From CAZAYP01 sp964489425 [NCBI: uncultured Verrucomicrobiota bacterium] (lineage in GTDB: Bacteria; Verrucomicrobiota; Kiritimatiellia; RZYC01): DNA of 64,000 bases. The position numbers were made by a program, and so were the translations under genes. The stretch spans positions 59,247-123,246 of the forward strand of contig CAZAYP010000005.1 of NCBI GenBank assembly GCA_964489425.1, in the 5' to 3' direction. The stretch's first letter is position 1. Every line of letters begins with the position of its first letter. This document shows, piece after piece, positions 50,001 to 59,300 of this stretch. The notes under the pieces were generated by a model that did not search any database, was not told the origin of the DNA, and saw nothing but the letters and a program-made list of their open reading frames with translations.

Positions 50001-53000
50001 GCCCTGGTGTTCTCCAATGTCACCGGGGGCGGCGTGGAGAGCCGGACCATGAACCTGGCTGTGATCGAGCCCATGGAGATGGCGCCGACGGCCGGCTTGA
50101 CGGCCACGGGCCTGGAAGGTGGGCCTTTCTCCCCGGGCTCGCAGGATTACCTGCTGACCAACCATGCCGGTTTGGCCATGGGTTGGACATCCTCCTGGAC
50201 CGCGGCCTGGCTGCAGGTGGTGCCGGCGGGCGGCACCCTCGCGGCCGGCGGTAGCGCCACGGTGAACGTGGGCCTGCTCGCGCCCCAGCTCAACACGCCG
50301 GGCGTGTTCACCGACACGGTGACCTTCTCCAACCATGTCACGGGCGCGACGTTCGCGCGCGCGGTTGAGGTCACGGTCATTGAAATCAACGGCGAGATCG
50401 CGGTCTACGACTCCATCCCGCCCACGAACGATCTCAAGCTGCCGTTCGGCGCCCTGGCGCTGGGCACGTCGCGCGTCGAGCACATCACCGTGCGCAACGA
50501 TAGCGCCCTAGGGCGCAACCTGGTCGTAACCAATATTCTGTTTGGCTACTACCGCGAGAACTTCGCCAGCGGCACGGCGGCCGGCTGGCAGCCCACGGTG
50601 CCCGCCGAATGGAGCGTCGTCAACCAGGAATACCGCGCCCTTGGCACGCAGCATGCGTTCATGGTGTCCACCTACCTGCCGCAGACCTGGGCGGACTGCT
50701 CGCTGCAGGTCCTGATGCACCGCGCGGGCAACACCAACAACTCCGAAGGCATCGCCTTGCGGGCTACGGAAGACTTTGACGCCATCAGCACGGGATCCGC
50801 CTACATGTTCCTGTGGAGCGGGCTCCAATACTCCGTCTGGCGGGCCGAGGGCGGAACGTTCACCCCGCTGCAGGCCTGGACCCTGACCACGGTTATCCGG
50901 CCGGGCACGGCGACCAACATCCTGCTGGCCAGCATCAGCAGCAACCAGTTGCGCTTCGTCATCAATAACACGCTGGTCTGGGAGGGGTCCGACAGCGCGC
51001 TGGCCGCCGGCCACATCGCCCTGTGCGGTTACTCGATCCCCGCATCCTCGACCACGCACTACTTCGATAACGTGGCGGTCAACAAGCCCGTCACGCAGAT
51101 TCTCGGCCTGGGGCGCAAGCAGCATTACTTGAACGCCCATGCCCAGCCCAAGAGCCGGCCCAAAGGCGCCGGGAGCTACACTCCGGCCGCAGAGTCTGCC
51201 GCGCCCGACCTGGCCATGGCCTTGCTGGAAGACTATGCGCCGGCATCCGCCGCGGTGTTCGAGGAGCCGTTCACGATCACCAACCTGCCGGCGTTGCCGG
51301 CCACGGTGGCCCCGGGCAGTGCGTTCACCTTTGACGTGATCTTCGCCCCTTTGCACCTGGGCTCCAACGATAACATCGTGACGATCATGAACAACGACAA
51401 CCAGACGCCGGTCGTCAGCGTGGACGTGTCCGGCCGCACGGCCGCCGGCCGCGTGGTCGGCAAGGTGTATGCCCAGCACTCGGGCCAGCCGCTGGCCGGC
51501 GCCCAGGTCACGGCCTGGTCCGGCCAGACCGACCTGGCCACGACCACCGGCACCAACGGCAGCTACAGCCTGGCCTTGTTCACCGGCGGATTTGATCTCT
51601 CGGCCGCCAAGGCCAACTATGTCACCGGCCTGGTCAGTGGCCTGGACATTCCGGCCGACGGCGCGGTGGTCACCCAGAATTTCTGGCTGGTGGGCTCAGT
51701 GCTGTCCTACGCCCCCACGGCCATGGTCCGGACCGTGGAGTGGCCGCAGGCGGTCACCAACCAGCTGGTGGTCAGCAACTCCGGCCCGCGCACCGTCGCG
51801 GTGACGATGCAGCTGGCGACAACCGCCGACAGCGGCGGCACCAACGTGGTGTTCGAGTACAATGTCGGCGCGGCTTCCGGTGATTCGCAGTGCCTGGGCG
51901 TGGAATGGGACGGCGTTAACTTCTGGGTCACGGGCGGCGGGTCGTCCGCCAACCCCAACTACCTCTATAAGTTCGATGCCGCCGGCCAGTTGATCACCAA
52001 CTATGAGCAGGGCACGTCGTCAGACTGGGGCTGGCGCGACCTGGCCTTTGACGGCACGTATCTCTACGCCAGCGACTCGGCCACCATCCAGCAGATCTCG
52101 CGCGCGACCGGCCAGGCCACGGGCACGACCATCCCCGGGCCGCTGAACCCGAACCGCGGGCTGGCGTACGACCCGGCCAGCGACCACTTCTGGGTGGCCA
52201 ACTTCGAGTCCTCGATCTACGAGATCAATCGCGCCGGCACGGTGCTGCACACCTATGCCAGCACCAACTCCATTTACGGCCTGGCGTGGGACAATCTTTC
52301 GCCGGATGGTCCCTGGCTGTGGGTGTGGTCGCAGGGCAGCAATCCGGAGTGCCACCTGACGCAGTTCAACCCGCGCACGGGCGTGTACACCGGCGTGACC
52401 CGGCCGGGCGCCACCCCGCCCGGCGGCCTGGCCGGCGGCGCGGCGTTCGGGGACTTCAACGGCACCGCCACGTTCATCGGCCTGCAACAGGCGGATGCCA
52501 GCGACTATATCCTGGGCTACGGCATGACCGACCTGATCCCGACCTGGCCGAGCCTGGCGACCAACGCCGTCACCCTGGCGCCCGGCGCGGCGGACTTCAT
52601 CGACGTGCTCTTCGACTCCAGCCAGGTCACCAACGACCCGGCGACGTACCACGCATTCGTGCGGTTCTCCGGCGATTATGTCAACCAGGTTGCGGCCCTG
52701 CCGTTGACCATGATCATCCCGGGCCTGCTCGAGGTCAGCCCGGCGGCGCTGGCCTTCACCGCCAACTGGGGCGGGCCGGCACCGAGCGCCCAAACATACC
52801 TACTGACCAACCACGCGGGCACGGTGTCCTTCACCAATGTGGTAACCTACGGCCCCGGCGCCAGCGGCTGGTTCCTGCCGGGCGCGGATTCCGGCACGCT
52901 GGCCGCGGGCGCGGTTCAGGCCTATACGGGCGCGGTCAACCCGGGCGCGATGGCGCCCGGCGTCTACCACGCCACCAACTCGTTCGTGGCCCTGGACACC

Positions 53001-53927
53001 GGCCGCGTGCTGCAGCGGTTGCCGGTCACGCTGACCCTGATCCAGCAGGCCACGGTGAGCGGGCCGTTCAGCTCGAATGTGACGGCCACCGCGGCCTTCC
53101 TGGGCGGCGAGATCACCGCCGCGCCCATGCCGGTTACCGAGCGCGGGGTTTTCTGGAGTACCAACAGCGCCTTCGGCATGGGCGTGCCGGGCACGCGCGT
53201 CTCGGAGTTCGGCACGTTTGGTACAGGTGTGTTCGGGCTGCCGGTCACCGGGTTGGTGGCTGGGACCACGAACTACTTCGTGGCTTTTGCGGCGAACGCC
53301 TGGAGCACGAGCCACACCGCGCTGGCGACGTTCCTGACCCTGCCGCCGGCCCCGTCGGCGCAGTCGGCCACGAATATTTCCGCGGCCAGTTTCCATGCCA
53401 ACTGGCAGGCGGCGCGCAGCGCCCAGGCGTATTTCCTGGACGTGGCCACGAACAGCACGTTCGATGGCGATGGCTACCTGGCCGGATTCAGCAACCGCAA
53501 CGCGGGCACGGCGCTGAGCTGGCCGGTGACCGGCGTGGCCTCGGGCCGGGTGTGCTATTACCGCGTGCGCGCCCAGAATGATACGGGCATGAGCGCCAAC
53601 TCGGCCACGATTACCGTGACGCGCACGGCCAACCTTACCATGGCCAGCAGCCCGGCCAACGGCGGGTCCACCGCGCCCACCTCGGGCGTGCACGTGGTGA
53701 ACCTGGGCCAGGTCTATAACGTCACGGCTACCCCGCGCGCCGGCTGGCAGTTCCGGTTCTGGCAGCTCAGCGGCACGGCCGGGGTGGTCAACACCAACAA
53801 GGCCGCCACCCAGATCAACCCCCAGGCCAATTGCAGTCTGACCGCCGTGTTCCGCCGCCGGCCCGCGCCGGTCGGCGCCTACATGCTGCTGATCGGGGAA
53901 ACCAACCGGCCGGTTGCGGTTCCCTGA
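47034..53927 (+). CDS. Giant exported multidomain protein (BACON-like, carboxypeptidase-regulatory-like, FN3)
   Basis: A 2297-residue secreted protein with signal peptide (about 1-25). Residues 110-560 form a conserved-looking N-terminal domain (VTPPDPNGDVGINQYISMVN, NPDNSWGGAGVFVF). A carboxypeptidase-regulatory-like beta-sandwich follows near 560-640 (GRVAGVVTNTFTGLPVADAL) and again near 1475-1560 (GRVVGKVYAQHSGQPLAGAQ). BACON-like repeats (LTATGLEGGPFSPGSQDYLL, then W-T-A-A-W) occur at least four times. An adhesion-like module lies near 743-905 (AYWRFDDPCSEG, DMDTQLRTPVLNL, RFHYYNAYYDYWWEVDNV). The C-terminus has an FN3 domain and an InlB-like repeat (NGGSTAPTSGVHVVNLGQVY). No sorting signal is visible. 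The ribosome site AAAGGAG is strong. A surface or matrix role is inferred. Confidence 0.82.
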   Translation: MQRFSLLISLLALPLAGWANRPAMAAPKPARGPQDATLAPYVSQAVRVGQVASLRAVAEAAHTAVPRQPATLREVPRGDLPKYARSARQAQAQVVDPVAQRSHPAAPNMPAPLITFEGVPSLDSVTPPDPNGDVGINQYISMVNMHFSIYDKQTGTNLLPAPILMSSLFAAAGFPPPASTTDNGDPIVIYDHLAGRWLISQFIVDVTPCHEVIGISMSEDATGGWYLYDFVMPNAKMNDYPHFGLWPDGYYMTDNQFNPDNSWGGAGVFVFDRAKMLIGDTNATYQYFDLYGANADFSGMLPADLDGPPPPAGAPCLFGMVDHQLINPLDAFYTWEFHVDWTTPANSTFGHDGQPNYTNVVAAFNWTFPNDRNTVPQPGTTQKLDPIGDRIMHRLQYRNFGAHESLVANHTVNVGSEQAGVRYYELRRPTAGGAFAVREQATFAPDTACRWMGSAAMDSQGNLAVGYSVSSASVYPSIRYAGRLAGDPSNGLYQGEAELWAGAASQVGANRWGDYTSLSVDPVDNVTFWYMNEYTTGGYNWRTRIGSFRLGAPNQGRVAGVVTNTFTGLPVADALVTVTNLGYFMRTDASGVFGFNLPTGTYTLVASADQFFPATLAGVDVLLDTTTTVAIGVAPFGFQVHPASGLTAAGNVGGPFTPASKTYFLTNESAGALSWTSTWSAAWVTVTPAGGSLAPRAGAAVTVAFNSEASFLPFGQYLSAVVFTNQSGAEAATRTVALTVNPDYVLHENFEDGLPAGWTIVTGGDPDAYWRFDDPCSEGNLTGSTGLFAMADSDCAGEVDMDTQLRTPVLNLEAYTNVWVAFNSDFRAYSENEYGEVDYSLNGAAGPWANLLVQRTDVRGPTNLVLNFRAAAGSTNVMLRFHYYNAYYDYWWEVDNVRVYGQRQMGALTIVPPGGVALAGYYGGPFLPTGQEYLLRNGSAGALTWTARLDCAWLAGAPLGGTLAVGETSAMTVTVNSAANAYLPGAYDGALVFSNVTGGGVESRTMNLAVIEPMEMAPTAGLTATGLEGGPFSPGSQDYLLTNHAGLAMGWTSSWTAAWLQVVPAGGTLAAGGSATVNVGLLAPQLNTPGVFTDTVTFSNHVTGATFARAVEVTVIEINGEIAVYDSIPPTNDLKLPFGALALGTSRVEHITVRNDSALGRNLVVTNILFGYYRENFASGTAAGWQPTVPAEWSVVNQEYRALGTQHAFMVSTYLPQTWADCSLQVLMHRAGNTNNSEGIALRATEDFDAISTGSAYMFLWSGLQYSVWRAEGGTFTPLQAWTLTTVIRPGTATNILLASISSNQLRFVINNTLVWEGSDSALAAGHIALCGYSIPASSTTHYFDNVAVNKPVTQILGLGRKQHYLNAHAQPKSRPKGAGSYTPAAESAAPDLAMALLEDYAPASAAVFEEPFTITNLPALPATVAPGSAFTFDVIFAPLHLGSNDNIVTIMNNDNQTPVVSVDVSGRTAAGRVVGKVYAQHSGQPLAGAQVTAWSGQTDLATTTGTNGSYSLALFTGGFDLSAAKANYVTGLVSGLDIPADGAVVTQNFWLVGSVLSYAPTAMVRTVEWPQAVTNQLVVSNSGPRTVAVTMQLATTADSGGTNVVFEYNVGAASGDSQCLGVEWDGVNFWVTGGGSSANPNYLYKFDAAGQLITNYEQGTSSDWGWRDLAFDGTYLYASDSATIQQISRATGQATGTTIPGPLNPNRGLAYDPASDHFWVANFESSIYEINRAGTVLHTYASTNSIYGLAWDNLSPDGPWLWVWSQGSNPECHLTQFNPRTGVYTGVTRPGATPPGGLAGGAAFGDFNGTATFIGLQQADASDYILGYGMTDLIPTWPSLATNAVTLAPGAADFIDVLFDSSQVTNDPATYHAFVRFSGDYVNQVAALPLTMIIPGLLEVSPAALAFTANWGGPAPSAQTYLLTNHAGTVSFTNVVTYGPGASGWFLPGADSGTLAAGAVQAYTGAVNPGAMAPGVYHATNSFVALDTGRVLQRLPVTLTLIQQATVSGPFSSNVTATAAFLGGEITAAPMPVTERGVFWSTNSAFGMGVPGTRVSEFGTFGTGVFGLPVTGLVAGTTNYFVAFAANAWSTSHTALATFLTLPPAPSAQSATNISAASFHANWQAARSAQAYFLDVATNSTFDGDGYLAGFSNRNAGTALSWPVTGVASGRVCYYRVRAQNDTGMSANSATITVTRTANLTMASSPANGGSTAPTSGVHVVNLGQVYNVTATPRAGWQFRFWQLSGTAGVVNTNKAATQINPQANCSLTAVFRRRPAPVGAYMLLIGETNRPVAVP

Positions 53928-54019
53928 GCGGGGCTGCGCGCGGCGTCACCGCGTGGCGAGTGATCTGGTTGTAGCCCCGCGCGGTGGCGCCGGGCCTGGC
54001 TGCTTGGCGCTGGCGCCCG

Positions 54020-56245
54020 TCAATCCCGCGGGTGGCCGAAGATCTCGCGGCGGAAGAAATCCACCAGGCCCTGCTTGCGCATTTGCTCCTGGGCCTGGTG
54101 CGGGATCAGGGCATGGCGCGGCCACAGCAGCAGGGACATTTCATAGTCCATGAACCCGCCGTAGCGGTTGTCCAGGTACCAGGCATAGAGCAAGCCGAAC
54201 AGCAGTCCGGGCGGCAGGAACCCTTCGTCCCCGTTCAACACCAGCCGGTAGCAGCGCGGCCGGCGCGGATCCGGCAGCATCCGCGCCAGGCGGAGATAGG
54301 CGTCCATCTGCCGCGGGGTCAGCAGGCCGCCGCGCTGGGCCGGCGGCCGCAGCCGGATCTCGTAGCAACGGACCCCGGGCCAGCCGGCCGCGTCGTCCAG
54401 CCAGCGCCTGGATTCCATGTAGCAGCCGAGCAGCGACTCGCCCAGCGCGATCAGCAGGTCCGCGCGCAACCATTCCGGCTTGTCCAGCAGGTGGGCGTGG
54501 ATCTTGATGAATTGGTCCGCCGGATCGTAAAAGCTCAGCACGTTGTCCCACTCGTTGGTCCGCGGCCATTCCGGCGCCGGGATCGCGCGGATGCCGCGGA
54601 AAAAGCGCAAGTGATCCGGCTGGAGGTCGCGGTTGTCCCAGGCGGTTTCCAGCAGCAGCGCCTTCAGGCTGGCGGGCGCGAACTGCTTGCCGGCCAGGCC
54701 GGCACGGATCGCCGCCAGGTAGCGGCACAGCACCGGGCTGCCGGCCCGGCTTCGCGGATCGGACCCGGCCGGGCGGCCCGGCGGCGCCGCGCGGTCGGGC
54801 GTGGGCGGCAGCCAGCCGAGATGCGTGCGGGCATACCAGAGCGCGCGCACCGCCAGGGCGAACTTGCGGGCGTCGTGCTGGATGACCTGGGCGGCGCGCG
54901 AGGACTCCAGCGTGTACAGCGTGGCTTCCACCGGCATCACGCCCAGGGCGGCCACGCGGGCCCGGTCCAGGTGGATCGGCCGCTTCCCCTCCAGGGCGTA
55001 GTTGCGCAGGATATGCCCGGGCATGCGCTCCAGGTTGGCGCTCAGCACGACGTGGAACAGGCCCGCGGCGCCGCCAGGCACGTTGCGATCGTACGCTTCA
55101 ATCAGCTCCGAGACGTGAAAATCGCGGCCGTCGCGGCGGGGCGAGATGTCGGTCTCGCCCGCCTGCACCCAGAAGTTGGCGCCGAGGATTTTCAATGCCC
55201 GGCGGTTGGCGCGGATGGCGGCCGTGATCGCCGGAACCTGCAGCAGGGGAATGATGCTGGAATACAGGCTGCCGGGCGCGTAGACGATCAGGTCGGCCGC
55301 GCGCAGCGCGCGCACGGCCGCGGCGTTGGCAAGGGGCGGGCCATGGAACAGGGCCTGCACCCGGGCCACCGAGCAGCCGCGGCGTACCCGGGCGGCCTTG
55401 GCCTGGCCCAGCACGGCCACGCCGTTGGCGTAGCGGAACAGGAGCTGGCCCGGCGTGGCGGTGAGCGGATGCAGCGCGCCGGGCGCCACCCCGAGCAGCC
55501 GCCCCACGGCGTCCAGCCCGCGCCGGATGTGGCCCAGGGTGGGCGGCCGGTCAAGGCGTCCGCCCGCGGCTTGGAACACCGCGGCGGTCAGCAGCAGGTT
55601 GCCGAGACAGTGGCCCGCCGGCGCAATGACCGGCCCGCCGCCACCAGGCAGGAGGCTGGCGCCCAGGCCAGCCAGCGCCGCGCGCAGCTCTGGCGGACAG
55701 GCCCGGCGCAGCTCCGGCGGCAACACGCGCGCCGGATCTCCCAGCAGGCGTCGGTTGGCGCCCGCGTCCGGGAACCGGTGGTTGAAGATGATCCGGAGGG
55801 CCTGGACAACCCGCGGCAGGCCGGCGGCGTCCAGGTGGTAGCGGCGCCGCAACCGGTCGGACCGGATGAGCGACACGCAGCATTTGCGCAGGTCGCCGAT
55901 GGCGATCATGGGCAGTTGCTGGAGCAGGCGGCCCGTGGACCCGCCGTCATCGGTCGTCCCCACGATGACCTGGAGCCGGGGAAACTCTTCCTTGAGGCCG
56001 GCGAACGGATCCGCGGCCCACCCGGGGAGCTGGTTGTTGCCGCCGATGACGGTGGACAGCCCGGTGCCGCCGCCCAGGATCACCACGCGCGCGGCCCGCG
56101 CGTCCGAACGGAAGATTTGTGCGGTCCCGTCGCGCAGGTCCGGCCCACCCTGCGCGGCCGCGGGGCCGCCGACCAGGACCGACTCCACCAGCGCTTCCAA
56201 GGCCGGCGCGGCAGGATTGCGTGGATCGGGTTCGGCGTTGTTCAT
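54020..56245 (-). CDS. CofD/YvcK-like protein with long C-terminal extension
   Basis: A 741-residue cytoplasmic protein of the 2-phospho-L-lactate transferase/YvcK family. Nucleotide-sugar-binding-type motifs are GGGTGLSTVIGG (58-69), TTDDGGSTGRLLQQLP (97-112) and GDLRKCCVSL (117-126); APGSLYSSIIPLLQVPAI corresponds to the family's second conserved stretch. YvcK proteins are about 320 residues; here about 350 extra residues follow (IPAPEWPRTNEWDNVLSFYD and similar), with no motif I recognise. The ATG at 56245 is the first after an unconserved stretch and has a poor ribosome site, so the start is uncertain. YvcK affects cell-wall and carbon metabolism; F420 synthesis cannot be inferred. Confidence 0.82.
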   Translation of the reverse strand: MNNAEPDPRNPAAPALEALVESVLVGGPAAAQGGPDLRDGTAQIFRSDARAARVVILGGGTGLSTVIGGNNQLPGWAADPFAGLKEEFPRLQVIVGTTDDGGSTGRLLQQLPMIAIGDLRKCCVSLIRSDRLRRRYHLDAAGLPRVVQALRIIFNHRFPDAGANRRLLGDPARVLPPELRRACPPELRAALAGLGASLLPGGGGPVIAPAGHCLGNLLLTAAVFQAAGGRLDRPPTLGHIRRGLDAVGRLLGVAPGALHPLTATPGQLLFRYANGVAVLGQAKAARVRRGCSVARVQALFHGPPLANAAAVRALRAADLIVYAPGSLYSSIIPLLQVPAITAAIRANRRALKILGANFWVQAGETDISPRRDGRDFHVSELIEAYDRNVPGGAAGLFHVVLSANLERMPGHILRNYALEGKRPIHLDRARVAALGVMPVEATLYTLESSRAAQVIQHDARKFALAVRALWYARTHLGWLPPTPDRAAPPGRPAGSDPRSRAGSPVLCRYLAAIRAGLAGKQFAPASLKALLLETAWDNRDLQPDHLRFFRGIRAIPAPEWPRTNEWDNVLSFYDPADQFIKIHAHLLDKPEWLRADLLIALGESLLGCYMESRRWLDDAAGWPGVRCYEIRLRPPAQRGGLLTPRQMDAYLRLARMLPDPRRPRCYRLVLNGDEGFLPPGLLFGLLYAWYLDNRYGGFMDYEMSLLLWPRHALIPHQAQEQMRKQGLVDFFRREIFGHPRD

Positions 56246-56318
56246 GGCTTGCTTATACCAAGAGGGGGCCAAGGGTTCCACGCTTTTTGCCGGCGCCGGG
56301 TTGGCGGGCTGGGCGCGG

Positions 56319-59300
56319 TCAGGGCACCGCCGCCTTGACCCGGTAAAACCGGGGCTGGGCGGCGGGCAGGTTGGTGACGGAAAAGTCGGAATAGGTGGTG
56401 GTGCCATCCTGGCCGTGGAATGGCGCCGGCGAACTCAGCCGCCAGGACGGGTTCGTTCCGGCCGCGTTGTCGCGGACCATGACCTCGTACACCCGGCCGG
56501 TGCTCGATGGGAACACCAAGTCCACGCGGCCGGCGCTGAGCGTGGCATCGTACACAGACACGGCCAGCACGTTGCCGGCGGACTGGGGATCCGTGTTAGC
56601 CCGGTATTCCTCGATGTTGGTGGCGGTATCCGCGTCGCCGTCGGCGGTGCCATCGGCGGCGTTGGTCGAGTTGAGCCCGTGCTGGTCTTCCCAGGCGTTG
56701 GGCACGCCGTCACCGTCGCGGTCGTCGTCGCAGGCATCGCCCGCGCCGTCCGCGTCCAGGTCCTGCTGGCCGGCGTTGGCGGTGGCGGGGCAGTTGTCGT
56801 TGATGTCGAGAACCCCGTCGCTGTCGGTATCGCGCGTGGCGTCGCAGATGGTGCAGGTGAGCACGACGTCATCCACCTCCCAGAAATAATCGCGGGAGGC
56901 ATTGAAGTAATGGAAGCGGACCACGGCGTTGGTGGAGCCGGACAGGAGCGCGGTCACGTCGAGCGCAACCGTCACCGGGCCGGTGACGTCCTGGGTGGTT
57001 TTGCGCCAGACGTTCTGCCAGGGGCCATTGGTGCCGGCCGCGCTCACGTCCACATCGGCCACCTCGACCGCGCCGCCCGCCCGATAGTCGTAGTGGGTCT
57101 TGAAGTTCAGCTGGATCCCGCTGGCGCCCGCGAGATTGAGCCGGGGGGTGCGCAACTGCGTGTCCATGTTCCTGCGGATGTTCTCGCTCTCGGCAATCGC
57201 GAAGAGACCGTCGCCGCCGGTATGGTTGTCGCGGAACATGGGGTCATCAAACCGCCAGTAGGCGGAGGCAGATCCGGTGGTGACCAGCACCCAGGTCGCG
57301 GGCAGGCCGCCATTGAAGGACTCGTTGATCAGGTTGGTCGATGCCAACGCGCCGCTGCACGTGTCGCACGCGTCGCCGATGCCATCATGATCGGTGTCCA
57401 CCTGGCTGGCATTGGAGTTGGTGGGGCAGTTGTCGATCGTATCCGGGATGGCGTCGCCGTCGATGTCGGACTCGCAGGCGTCGCCCACGCCATTGGTGTT
57501 GCTGTCGGCCTGGGTAGGATTGTAGTTGGTGGGGCAATTGTCGGCCGCATTCGGGTACCCATCGTTGTCCCAGTCCGTGTCGCAGGCATCGCCCACGCCG
57601 TCGAGGTCGCCGTCCTGTTGGCCGGCATTGGCGGTGGTGGGGCAGTTGTCCGAGGCGTCCGGCACGCCGTCGGCGTCGTTGTCGAGATCGCAGCTGTCGC
57701 CCAGGCCGTCGCCATCAAAGTCGGATTGCATCGGGTTGTAGGTTTCCGGGCAATTGTCGGCATCGTTTTCAAGGCCATCGCCATCCACGTCGTAATCGCA
57801 GATATCACCCGTACCGTCAGCGTCGCGATCGCTCTGATCGGCATTGGCGTTGAGGGGGCAGTTGTCCACGGTGTTGGCGATGCCGTCGCCGTCCTTGTCC
57901 AAATCGCACGCGTCGCCCTGGCCGTCGCCGTCGCTATCGGTCTGAATGGGGTTGGAGTTGGTGGGACAGTTGTCCACGTCATCGGTGAACGAGTCGCCGT
58001 CCGTGTCGCCATAGACAATGGCGCTGAAAGTGATCTTGGCGTTGGTCTGGCCGCCGTTGATCGCGCCCGGCGTGGCAGTGAGCTTGACCCAACCGGCGCC
58101 GGAGTTGCCGCGCACATTGTTGGGCGCCTGGAGCGTGGTGTCGGTGGTGGAGTCGGCGGCGGTCACGTGTAAATAATTATTGTCCGTGGCAGGTCCATTG
58201 GTGGTCAGTCCGCCGGGATCATTGGTTGCCATGTCGCCTGGTCCGACCCAGGCGATGGCGTCGAGGATGTTGCTGGCCGGGTCGTACAACACCAGGCCAT
58301 CGGGCCCATTTTGCAGGGTGGACAGGCCCAGGAAGTCGAAATTCGCCACGTTGGTATTCTGCGCGATGACGCAAAAGCCAAGGGCCAGGCCGTTGGAGTC
58401 GGTCACGCCGTCGGCGGGCACGGTGAACTCGGGCAGGGTGAAGCGCCACAGGCCGCCGTCATCGGAGTCGACGCCATTATAGTGCACGATGAAGTAGCCG
58501 GTGAGGACCTGGCCGGTGGGCGCCATGATCTCGACGAACTCGCGGTCATCGGTGCTGTCGTCGTCGGCCTGGATCTCGTTGAAGCGCGCCTCGCCGCCGG
58601 CCGCGGGCGTCCCGCCGCCCCCGCCGGCCCCGGCCGGGTATTCGTAGGTGTTGGTCTGGGACAGGCCCGGGCTGGCGCCACCCGGCCCGGAGAAGGTCGT
58701 GGCAATGTAATACTGGAGATGGTCGGCGTCCTGGGCGCCGGGGTTGAAGGCGGTGGTTTTCCAGAGCATGTTGGAGACCAGGGTCATGGCCGCGCCGGTG
58801 TACGGATCGCTGTTCAGGCGGTAATACGCGGTGGCCGCCAGGTTGGACGCCGGCAGGTTGGGCACGATGTTGGCATAAATCGTGACCGTCTGGCCGGTGA
58901 GCGGCGCGGTGGGCGCCAGGTAGTGGGTGCTGTAATAAACATCGGCCACGTCGCAGGCCCGGTGTGTGCCAGGGGTGGCGACCGTGATGTTGGTGATGGT
59001 CCACTCGTTGGTCTGCCAGGTGGAAAACGGGTCGCTGATCCCGGCTGCCCGCTGGACCACCTGCGACGGGTAAGCCCAGGCCATGGTGAAGTCGGTGTCG
59101 CCGTCCGGTTCGCCGATCGCGCCGAAGATGTCGAACAGCGTGTCGGCCGTGTTTTTCAGGGCGCACACGTCGTTGCCGTTGATCAGCGTGATGTTGGTGT
59201 TGATCTGGTTGGCCGCCCGGCCGTACGTCGAAGAGAATATGGCGGCATTGGCCGCCAGCACCCACGTGGCGCCGCCGGCCAGGGTGTTGGTGAGGGTAAT

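Noticed and set aside
53928-53980. Hairpins after the 2297-residue protein gene as a terminator
   Set aside because: Stems are short or have a 37-base loop, and there is no T tract.
57345-58010. Regular tandem repeats of about 105-110 nt resembling an array
   Set aside because: They translate in frame as thrombospondin type-3 repeats (DGDG...DNCP) inside the 1379-residue protein; spacers and cas genes are absent, so this is not CRISPR.
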